The notes beneath the pieces were generated by a model, which saw only the letters and a program-made list of their open reading frames with translations, was not told the DNA's origin and did not search any database. The position numbers and the translations under genes were made by a program. Below are positions 1 through 5,000 of a stretch of 7,562 nt of DNA, piece after piece. Source of the stretch: Actinomycetota bacterium (GTDB lineage: Bacteria > Actinomycetota > Actinomycetes > Actinomycetales > Microbacteriaceae); NCBI GenBank assembly GCA_009699665.1, contig WLNS01000062.1, forward strand, positions 1 through 7,562, given 5' to 3'. The first letter of the stretch is position 1. The number at the start of each line of letters is the position of its first letter.

Positions 1-561
1 CGTCAGGTAGTTGAATTTGCGGTCAGCAATGACAAGAACATCTTGGTGGGCACGTCGGGCTGGTCGCGTGAGCGAATCGCCAGTGTGCGTGCGCTTATCG
101 AGGAACACCCGAATGTCGGGGCCATTTTTGTTGCCAACTTTTCGATTGGCTCGGCACTGGCGACCCATCTGGCCACGCTGGCCGCGCAGTTTTATGATTC
201 GATTGAAATCGTCGAAACACACGGGGTGACAAAAGTTGACTCGCCCTCGGGTACGGCCGTTAACACGGCTGAACGAATCGCCATGATGCGCGATGACGAC
301 ATTCAGGCACCTCACGCCGATCAACGCGCGCGCGGCCAGCTGGTCGCCGGAGTTCCCGTGCACAGTCTGCGCATGGAGGGTGTGCTCGCCAAGCAGGACG
401 TGGTTTTTGGCGGAATCGGCGAAACCATTACGGTGACACACGCCACAATCTCGAGCCGCTCATACGAAGCCGGCATTCTCGCGTCGCTGCGGGCTCTCGT
501 GTCAACGCGGGGGCTTGTTGTGGGGCTCGACAACGTGATCAACCTGTCGACCGAATCGTGA
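1..561 (+). CDS. dapB: 4-hydroxy-tetrahydrodipicolinate reductase DapB, N-terminally cut by the window edge
   Basis: DapB uses NAD(P)H to reduce the DapA product to tetrahydrodipicolinate in the cytoplasmic diaminopimelate/lysine pathway. The frame is open from base 1 and ends at TGA 559-561, leaving 186 residues. About 60 N-terminal residues, including the nucleotide-binding glycine loop, lie outside the window. Visible family marks are a VGTSGW segment (VGTTG in most homologues), the ANFSIG stretch at about 127-144, and the substrate loop ETHGVTKVDSPSGTA at 214-258. In that loop the His at 220-222 and Lys at 232-234 match the catalytic His/Lys pair of E. coli DapB (H159 and K163). The residue after the His is Gly where most homologues I know have a second His. 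The gene's stop overlaps the start of the next gene. DapA, the preceding enzyme, lies about 4.4 kb downstream on the same strand. The identification is secure. Confidence 0.96.
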   Translation, partial: RQVVEFAVSNDKNILVGTSGWSRERIASVRALIEEHPNVGAIFVANFSIGSALATHLATLAAQFYDSIEIVETHGVTKVDSPSGTAVNTAERIAMMRDDDIQAPHADQRARGQLVAGVPVHSLRMEGVLAKQDVVFGGIGETITVTHATISSRSYEAGILASLRALVSTRGLVVGLDNVINLSTES

Positions 562-1007
562 GACGCGCGCTTCTCGGCACCGTCGTGATGGCGGTGCTGT
601 TGGTTGTCTATCTTGTAGCCACTCTGCAACTGGCGCTCGCGTTGCTGGGTGCCGCAGATTCGGTGGCGATCACGATGGGCGTTGCGCTCATCGTTTTGCC
701 TGTCGTGGGGGCCTGGGCGTTGGTGCGCGAACTGATATTCGGTGTCGCTTCGACCCGACTTGTGCGTTTACTCGAGGCCGAAGGGGACTTGCCGTCAAAC
801 GAGGTGAAGCATTTGCCCAGCGGACGACCCGTTCGCGCCGATGCAGACGCACAGTTTCCCACCTACGCCCGCGCCGTCGAGCGTGATCCTGAAAATTGGC
901 AAGCCCGCCTGCGCCTCGGTCTTGCCTATGACGCCAGCGGCGATCGGCGCCGGGCTCGTGCCAGTGTGCGCGCGGCTATTCGCTTACATCGTCGAAGCGT
1001 GCAGTAA
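558..1007 (+). CDS. Small membrane protein with C-terminal TPR-like segment
   Basis: This is a 149-residue protein of unknown function. Residues about 8-30 and 36-60 are two strongly hydrophobic stretches that should form a membrane hairpin. The remainder is soluble and charged. Residues about 103-145 resemble one to one and a half tetratricopeptide helix pairs (YARAVERDPENWQARLRLGLAYDASGD followed by Arg/Ala-rich helix), a fold that usually binds other proteins. The chosen GTG start overlaps the dapB stop as GTGA, with no Shine-Dalgarno sequence visible, so translation is probably coupled to dapB. A later ATG would cut into the first membrane helix. Similar two-helix, TPR-like proteins next to dapB are, from memory, common in Microbacteriaceae. 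A role beside lysine or cell-wall precursor synthesis is possible but not shown. The gene is convincing; its function is unknown. Confidence 0.85.
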   Translation: MRRALLGTVVMAVLLVVYLVATLQLALALLGAADSVAITMGVALIVLPVVGAWALVRELIFGVASTRLVRLLEAEGDLPSNEVKHLPSGRPVRADADAQFPTYARAVERDPENWQARLRLGLAYDASGDRRRARASVRAAIRLHRRSVQ

Positions 1008-1016
1008 TGGCTAACG

Positions 1017-1047
1017 GGTGAGCACACCTGGTCAAGCAGTGCTCACC
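1017..1047. repeat. 9-bp inverted repeat between the TPR gene and adh
   Basis: GGTGAGCAC (1017-1025) and GTGCTCACC (1039-1047) are exact inverted copies around a 13-base spacer. It lies 9 bases after the TPR gene stop and 22 bases before the adh start. It could be an operator for adh or a factor-assisted terminator for dapB-TPR. No T-run follows, which argues against a classical intrinsic terminator. Confidence 0.5.
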
Positions 1048-1069
1048 GGTGTTACGTCACAGTGGATAA

Positions 1070-2125
1070 ATGGCTGAAAAGATGCGCGCTCTGCAATACA
1101 CGACGGTTGGCAAGGCTCCTGAGATTGTTGAACTCGACAAGCCGTCACCGGGACCGGGCGAAATTTTGTTGAAAATTACCGCTGCCGGCGTGTGCCACTC
1201 GGATGAGTTTGTCATGAGCCTGCCGCAGGATGTCTTCACGACGATGGGCTGGCGCACCCCCATGACACTGGGCCACGAGGGCGCGGGGGTGGTTGCCGAA
1301 CTCGGCGACGGCGTCACAGAGTTTGCCGTTGGTGACAGTGTGGCCGTGTATGGCCCCTGGGGCTGCGGTGTCTGCGATTTCTGTGTGGTGGGCAAGGAGA
1401 TGCTGTGCCCACACGTGGTGGAACTTGGCATTCAGGCCCCCGGCCTCGGCTCGCCCGGCGCCATGGCCGATTACATGATTGTGGATGCGGCACGTCACCT
1501 CGTTCCGCTGGGTGACCTCGATCCCGTGGCGAATGTTTCTCTGACCGACGCCGGGTTGACCCCGTACCACGCGATCAAGCGCTCGCTGCACAAGTTGACG
1601 CCCGGCAAAGTCGCCGTCTGCATCGGGGCCGGTGGCTTGGGTCACATGGCCATTCAGATTCTGCGGGCCCTATCGCCCGTGACCGTGGTGGCACTCGATA
1701 TCGCTGAGGCGAAGCTCGCACTGGCGCGCGAGGTGGGCGCCCACCACGCGTTTATCAGCGATGACGCAGCTGTTGAGAGCGTGCGTGCCCTGACGGGTGG
1801 CGTGGGCGCAGTTGCGGTGTTCGACTTTGTGGGCAACGATGCCACGGCCGCGCTCGCGGGAAAGCTCGTGGGCCCCGAGGCCGAGATTTCGCTCGTCGGT
1901 GTCGGTGGTGGTTCTCTGGCCGTCGGTTTCGGCATTGGACCGTGGGACGTGTCCGTGCGGTCGCCCTACTGGGGCTCGCGCCCAGAACTCATGGAAGTGC
2001 TTGAGTTGGCGAGATCCGGCAAGATTTCTGTCGAGCACGAGGTATTTGCGCTTGCCGACGGAGCGAAGGCATACGCGCGCATGCACGAGGGAACCCTGCG
2101 CGGTCGCGCCGTCCTGGTTCCGTAA
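1070..2125 (+). CDS. Zinc-dependent NAD-linked medium-chain alcohol dehydrogenase, ADH-A-like
   Basis: This 351-residue enzyme belongs to the zinc medium-chain dehydrogenases and should interconvert alcohols, probably secondary alcohols, with aldehydes or ketones. Cys42 (GVCHSDEF), His69-Glu70 (GHE) and Asp160 are the expected catalytic zinc ligands. Cys99, Cys102, Cys105 and Cys113 (CGVCDFC then MLC) form the structural zinc lobe. GAGGLG at 186-191 is the nucleotide-binding loop, and Asp210 at the end of the next strand favours NAD over NADP. Blocks such as GHEGAG, VAVYGPWGCG, LGSPG, YMIVD, RHLVPLGDLDPV, LTDAGLTPYHAI and VFDFVG match Rhodococcus ruber ADH-A as I remember it. Length is typical. 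The start is uncertain: no good ribosome site precedes ATG 1070, and ATG 1082 (MRALQYT) aligns better with the ADH-A start. It is a single gene facing the minus-strand operon. The true substrate cannot be read from the sequence. Confidence 0.93.
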   Translation: MAEKMRALQYTTVGKAPEIVELDKPSPGPGEILLKITAAGVCHSDEFVMSLPQDVFTTMGWRTPMTLGHEGAGVVAELGDGVTEFAVGDSVAVYGPWGCGVCDFCVVGKEMLCPHVVELGIQAPGLGSPGAMADYMIVDAARHLVPLGDLDPVANVSLTDAGLTPYHAIKRSLHKLTPGKVAVCIGAGGLGHMAIQILRALSPVTVVALDIAEAKLALAREVGAHHAFISDDAAVESVRALTGGVGAVAVFDFVGNDATAALAGKLVGPEAEISLVGVGGGSLAVGFGIGPWDVSVRSPYWGSRPELMEVLELARSGKISVEHEVFALADGAKAYARMHEGTLRGRAVLVP

Positions 2126-2138
2126 GCCCGGGTCCGAG

Positions 2139-2180
2139 CCGGGGTGTGGTCCGGGGGTGTGGCCGGGGGTGTGGTCCGGG
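2139..2180. repeat. G-rich tandem repeat at the convergent adh/epimerase junction
   Basis: Three adjoining units of 12-13 bases (2139-2150, 2151-2162, 2163-2175) follow the pattern CCGGGGGTGTGGT. A fourth, degenerate unit begins at 2176. The plus strand has G-runs at 2141-2144, 2153-2157, 2165-2169 and 2178-2180, separated by 7-8 bases, so a long-loop G-quadruplex is conceivable. The array fills most of the 76-base gap between the 3' ends of adh and the epimerase gene. It may mark or assist transcription termination, or simply be a slippage product in a tolerant spacer. Confidence 0.75.
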
Positions 2181-2201
2181 ATGTGAACTGGGGCCGGAGC
2201 C

Positions 2202-3113
2202 CTAGTGCGCAGCCGAGTTCACGGCGAGTGCTTCCGCCACCGCACGGTCAACGGTGGGCGAGCTGAAGGCAAATCCGTCGCGCTCGAGGGCCGCGGGTGA
2301 GACGCGCTGACTGGCCAGAAGCAGTTCGCGACCGGCACGACCCAGAAGCAGCCGAATGGCAAAGGCGGGTGCCGGCAGCCAATACGGGCGCGAGAGGGCA
2401 CGAGCAACCTCGCGAATCACCGAGCCCGACCTAGCGGGGGTGGGCCCAACAATATTGATGGCTCCCGAGAGTGACGAGTTCAGAGTGTGCACGATGGCAC
2501 GAACCTCGTCACGCAGGCTCACCCAGGGCCACCAGGCCCGCCCCCCGGCCAGAGGCCCCGCAATAAAGAGTCGAGTCAGCAGGCGTAACGGGGCCAGGGT
2601 CCCGTCGTGAGCAAGCACGAGTCCGGTGCGCAGAAGCACAACGCGGACTCCCCGGGGCGCGGCGAGAGCTGCCTCTTCCCACGCTTGGCAGACCTCGGCG
2701 AGGAATCCCTGGCCGGCGGCAGAATCTTCGGTCAGCATCTCGTCGCCTCGGCCACCGTAAAAACCCACGGCTGAACCGCTGACAAAGACCTTCGGGCGCT
2801 TTCGGGCCGCGTTAAGGGCGCGAACCAGCGTCGTAGTCGCAGCGATGCGCGAGTCGAGAATGTCGTCGCGCCGTCGTTTGGTCCACGGCATGCGCGAAAT
2901 ACTCGAGCCGGCCAGATTGATGACGGCAGCAAACTCACCCAGGGCATCGAGATCGAGATCCTCACCGGGAGTCCACAGGTGTGCCTCGGCGTTCTCGGCG
3001 GCCAGCCGCGATTGGCGGGTCAACACGTGAACCTCCCAGCCGTCTGCGCGCAGGGCCACGCTGAGTGCTTGCCCGATCATGCCGCTACCGCCGGCAATAA
3101 GAACTCGCTTCAT
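2202..3113 (-). CDS. TIGR01777-family NAD(P)-binding epimerase (YfcH/SulA-like, DUF1731 C-terminus)
   Basis: This 303-residue protein belongs to the extended short-chain dehydrogenases of the TIGR01777 type (E. coli YfcH relatives). Their substrate is unknown and epimerase is only a family name. GGSGMIG at 8-14 is the Rossmann nucleotide loop. NLAG (66-69), RMPWTKRRRDDILDSRI (74-90), SGSAVGFYG (112-120), AEVCQAWEEAA (139-149), LRTGLVL (161-167) and WWPWVSLRDEV (194-204) are the usual ordered blocks. Residues about 243-295 match the DUF1731 tail (LPAPAFAIRLLLG, ending SPTVDRAVAEAL). Length is typical. The ATG start is preceded by an excellent ribosome site. The gene follows the DUF4395 gene by 38 bases and is probably the last gene of the trx-DUF4395 operon. 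The family call is firm; the reaction is not known. Confidence 0.92.
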   Translation of the reverse strand: MKRVLIAGGSGMIGQALSVALRADGWEVHVLTRQSRLAAENAEAHLWTPGEDLDLDALGEFAAVINLAGSSISRMPWTKRRRDDILDSRIAATTTLVRALNAARKRPKVFVSGSAVGFYGGRGDEMLTEDSAAGQGFLAEVCQAWEEAALAAPRGVRVVLLRTGLVLAHDGTLAPLRLLTRLFIAGPLAGGRAWWPWVSLRDEVRAIVHTLNSSLSGAINIVGPTPARSGSVIREVARALSRPYWLPAPAFAIRLLLGRAGRELLLASQRVSPAALERDGFAFSSPTVDRAVAEALAVNSAAH

Positions 3114-3118
3114 GTCGC

Positions 3119-3128
3119 ATCACCTCCC
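3119..3128 (-). promoter_or_regulatory. Strong ribosome binding site of the epimerase gene
   Basis: On the minus strand this reads GGGAGGTGAT, a near-perfect match to the 16S rRNA tail. Nine bases separate the GGAGG core from the ATG. It fixes the start at 3113 and implies efficient independent initiation within the operon. Confidence 0.85.
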
Positions 3129-3151
3129 GACGATGGGGGAGGGGCAAACGT

Positions 3152-3691
3152 TTAGGCTGTGCGCCCTCCGCGTCCGACAATACCGGCACGAGCCAGCAGC
3201 ACGTAGATCTGGCATCCCAAGCAGTAGCCAAAGACCGAGTTGAGAAAGGCAGCGATGAAAGCGAACGCCGCGGCGATCACGAGACCGTAGGGTACGCCCA
3301 CGAGATCGAGCACGACACCGACAAGAGCGATGATAAATCCAATCAGCTGAGCAAACGTGGGCGGTTTCGGGTTCTCGAGTTCGCGGGGTGCGCCCAGGCG
3401 CGGGGCAATCGCGGCGCGAAAAAACTTTCCGTAGGGGTGCGACTGGATTCCGCCGAAGGCGCCCCAGGCAAACAGAATCGTGATCACGACGAGCAACCAG
3501 AAAGCGGGGTCGGCCACACGCTGCGTCAGCGTGGTTCCCGATGCAATCGATGGTCCGATCAGTCCGAGCACAACGGTAACGGCGAGCAGCACAGTGGTGA
3601 TGGCGGCACCAAAACGGGGCCCGCGTGGGTCAATTCCTTTTTGTCCCGGCTGGGCCGCGATCAGGTTGGGCTTAGATGACGTACTGGCCAT
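3152..3691 (-). CDS. DUF4395 family membrane protein with CxxC
   Basis: This 179-residue protein has about four membrane segments (residues about 29-48, 63-82, 115-132 and 134-155). NSVFGYCLGCQIY at 151-163 places a CxxC pair (Cys157, Cys160) at the end of the last segment, the hallmark of DUF4395 as I know it. The positively charged N-terminus, the central Lys/Arg-rich loop (about 86-112) and the Arg-rich C-terminus suggest that all of these and the CxxC face the cytoplasm. The ATG at 3689-3691 is chosen because AAAGGAG lies six bases before it and the N-terminus then fits the family. A longer frame to 3772 has no such site. The first 20 bases overlap the end of the thioredoxin-like gene, so the two are probably translationally coupled. 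DUF4395 genes often sit beside thioredoxin-like genes in actinobacteria; a thiol-disulfide role is an inference. Confidence 0.9.
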   Translation of the reverse strand: MASTSSKPNLIAAQPGQKGIDPRGPRFGAAITTVLLAVTVVLGLIGPSIASGTTLTQRVADPAFWLLVVITILFAWGAFGGIQSHPYGKFFRAAIAPRLGAPRELENPKPPTFAQLIGFIIALVGVVLDLVGVPYGLVIAAAFAFIAAFLNSVFGYCLGCQIYVLLARAGIVGRGGRTA

Positions 3692-4121
3692 GATCTCTCC
3701 TTTGTGCAATGTCGAGAGCGGTGTGAACCGCCTCGGTTCGGGGTGCCCCGCCGATGCGAACGGCGATGGCACCGCTGTTATCGAGCACGAGCGTGGTGGG
3801 GGTCTGCAGAATGTTGAAACTCGTTGCGATATCGCTGCGATGTGTCAGGTCGACCTCAATGTAGGCAACGCCCGAACGCGACTCTGCGGCGCGCTTCAGC
3901 AATGCCTTTGTGCCCGGACACCGTGAGCACATGTCCGTCGAAAACTGAATGAGCGTGGCCACAGCGCCGAATCGCTGGTCGGTGTCGATGTCTGCAGCTG
4001 TCACGTAGCGAAGTCCGGTCACGATCTGAACGCGTCCCGTGCGCGCCCGTGCCACCAGGCCGATCACCGTTGCGACGATGATGAGCCCGGCCACAATAGC
4101 GAGAGCGGTCCACGGGTTCAT
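3672..4121 (-). CDS. Membrane-anchored thioredoxin-like protein
   Basis: This 149-residue protein has an N-terminal membrane anchor (residues about 4-24) followed by RARTGR, which by the positive-inside rule puts the rest in the cytoplasm. The thioredoxin fold follows: a strand ending FSTDM, then CSRC (Cys65, Cys68), a central strand AYIEVDL, and LQTPTTLVLD with the cis-proline at Pro108. The normal Trp-Cys is replaced by Met-Cys, so this is not a classical WCGPC thioredoxin. The motif MCSRCPGTK suggests a specialised thiol-disulfide partner. ATG 4121 is preferred because a promoter-like hexamer lies seven bases before it. The in-frame ATG 4139 would add six residues and has no ribosome site either. 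The gene opens a likely three-gene operon and diverges from thyX. A pairing with the DUF4395 protein is likely from the overlap and the shared CxxC feature. Confidence 0.88.
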   Translation of the reverse strand: MNPWTALAIVAGLIIVATVIGLVARARTGRVQIVTGLRYVTAADIDTDQRFGAVATLIQFSTDMCSRCPGTKALLKRAAESRSGVAYIEVDLTHRSDIATSFNILQTPTTLVLDNSGAIAVRIGGAPRTEAVHTALDIAQRRDHGQYVI

Positions 4122-4128
4122 TGTTTCC

Positions 4129-4134
4129 ACGCTA
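4129..4134 (-). promoter_or_regulatory. Candidate -10 element of the trx-like operon
   Basis: The minus strand reads TAGCGT (TANNNT), ending seven bases before ATG 4121, which suits a leaderless transcript. No clear -35 element is seen. It also overlaps the alternative longer start, so it is tentative. Confidence 0.35.
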
Positions 4135-4162
4135 GGCATCGATAGGCGGCATTCCTACTCGT

Positions 4163-4177
4163 GTGACGTAGCGTTAC
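4163..4177. promoter_or_regulatory. Imperfect palindrome in the divergent trx/thyX spacer
   Basis: GTGACGTAGCGTTAC has six-base arms that match at five positions around a TAG centre. It lies in the 121-base region from which the trx-like operon and thyX diverge, 42 bases from the former and 66 from the latter. It could be an operator for one or both. It matches no regulator site that I recognise. Confidence 0.3.
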
Positions 4178-4228
4178 TTCGCCGAGCGTCGTCGGTGGGT
4201 CTAACCTCCGCGACTCGCGCGCTGCCAT

Positions 4229-4234
4229 TAGGGT
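4229..4234 (+). promoter_or_regulatory. Candidate -10 element of thyX
   Basis: TAGGGT fits the actinobacterial TANNNT pattern and ends eight bases before the GTG start of thyX. No Shine-Dalgarno sequence lies between, so a leaderless or near-leaderless mRNA is suggested. No convincing -35 element is visible. Confidence 0.45.
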
Positions 4235-4242
4235 TGTGTCTC

Positions 4243-4974
4243 GTGACAGACATTGAATTCCGGTCAGACGTATCGGTCGAACTGGTGCGCTCGAGCGCCC
4301 ACGATTCCGATGTTCTTTTTGCCGCGCGGGTGTCGACACAGGGCGAGCAGACGCTCGAGGCCTCGCGCCAAGAGGCGTCGCCCGACGATGCCAAGCGCGA
4401 TAAGGGCCTGCTCAATTACCTGATGCGTGATCGCCACGGTTCTCCCTTCGAGCACAACTCCATGACCTTTTATGTGCAGGCGCCCATCTTCGTTTTTCGT
4501 GAGTTCATGCGCCACCGCATCGCCAGTTACAACGAGGAATCGGGGCGCTATCGCGAATTGCGACCCGTGTTCTACGTGCCGGCTGCCGACCGCAACCTCA
4601 TCCAGGTGGGAAAGCCGGGTGCTTACGATTTTGAGCCGGGTACGGCCGAGCAGATTGCGCTTACCGCCGAAGCCACCAAGGCTGCCGTCACTTTTGCCTA
4701 CGAGCAGTACGAGCGCATGCTGGCCGCCGGGGTCGCCCGCGAGGTGGCGCGCGGTGTGCTTCCCGTGGCCACGTATTCGTCGATGTATGTCACCATGAAC
4801 GCTCGATCCTTGATGAACTTCTTGAGCCTGCGCACAAAGCGCGAAGGAACACATTTTCCGTCGTTTCCTCAGCGCGAGATTGAAATGGTGGCTGAGAAAA
4901 TGGAAGACGCTTGGGCCGCCCTCATGCCGATGACCTATGAGACGTTCAATGCCAATGGGCGAGTGGCACCGTAG
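4243..4974 (+). CDS. thyX: Flavin-dependent thymidylate synthase ThyX
   Basis: ThyX methylates dUMP to dTMP using methylene-tetrahydrofolate, FAD and NADPH, in the cytoplasm as a homotetramer. The 243-residue protein has the diagnostic RHRx7S signature, RHRIASYNEES at residues 90-100, followed by GRYRE. Before it comes the conserved segment HGSPFEHNSMTFYVQAPIFVFREFMRH (65-91). Later NARSLMNFLSLR holds the conserved region with the substrate-binding arginine. Length is close to the mycobacterial enzyme (about 250). The frame stays open upstream to 4039 but would then run through the divergent promoter and the trx-like gene. GTG 4243 gives the family-like N-terminus and sits just after a -10-like hexamer; TTG 4234 is a less likely start. 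dapA follows after 26 bases. Confidence 0.97.
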   Translation: MTDIEFRSDVSVELVRSSAHDSDVLFAARVSTQGEQTLEASRQEASPDDAKRDKGLLNYLMRDRHGSPFEHNSMTFYVQAPIFVFREFMRHRIASYNEESGRYRELRPVFYVPAADRNLIQVGKPGAYDFEPGTAEQIALTAEATKAAVTFAYEQYERMLAAGVAREVARGVLPVATYSSMYVTMNARSLMNFLSLRTKREGTHFPSFPQREIEMVAEKMEDAWAALMPMTYETFNANGRVAP

Positions 4975-4988
4975 GGCTGTCCTGCCGG

Positions 4989-4994
4989 TAACCT
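4989..4994 (+). promoter_or_regulatory. Candidate -10 element of dapA
   Basis: TAACCT fits TANNNT and ends six bases before the dapA GTG, the spacing expected if transcription begins at the start codon. The G-run directly before the GTG is too close to act as a ribosome site. dapA may therefore have its own promoter although it is only 26 bases behind thyX. No -35 element is obvious. Confidence 0.4.
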
Positions 4995-5000
4995 TAGGGG

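Noticed and set aside
2189..2204. Short GC hairpin (TGGGGC / GCCCTA with a CGGA loop) overlapping the epimerase stop, considered as a bidirectional terminator
   Set aside because: The stem is only six pairs including one G-T, and no T-run follows on either strand.
3146..3153. AAACGTTT palindrome at the end of the DUF4395 gene
   Set aside because: An eight-base palindrome overlapping a stop codon is expected by chance and has no partner site in the window.
3692..3772. Upstream extension of the DUF4395 frame by 27 codons
   Set aside because: The strong AAAGGAG site before ATG 3691 decides the start, and the extension has no family-like sequence.
4162..4177. Possible CRP/GlxR site because of the TGTGA half
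   Set aside because: The second half-site (TCACA at the right spacing) is missing here and also at the related 1053-1061 site.
4039..4242. Upstream extension of the thyX frame by 68 codons
   Set aside because: It would overlap the trx-like gene and the whole divergent promoter region; ThyX family length and the -10-like hexamer support GTG 4243.
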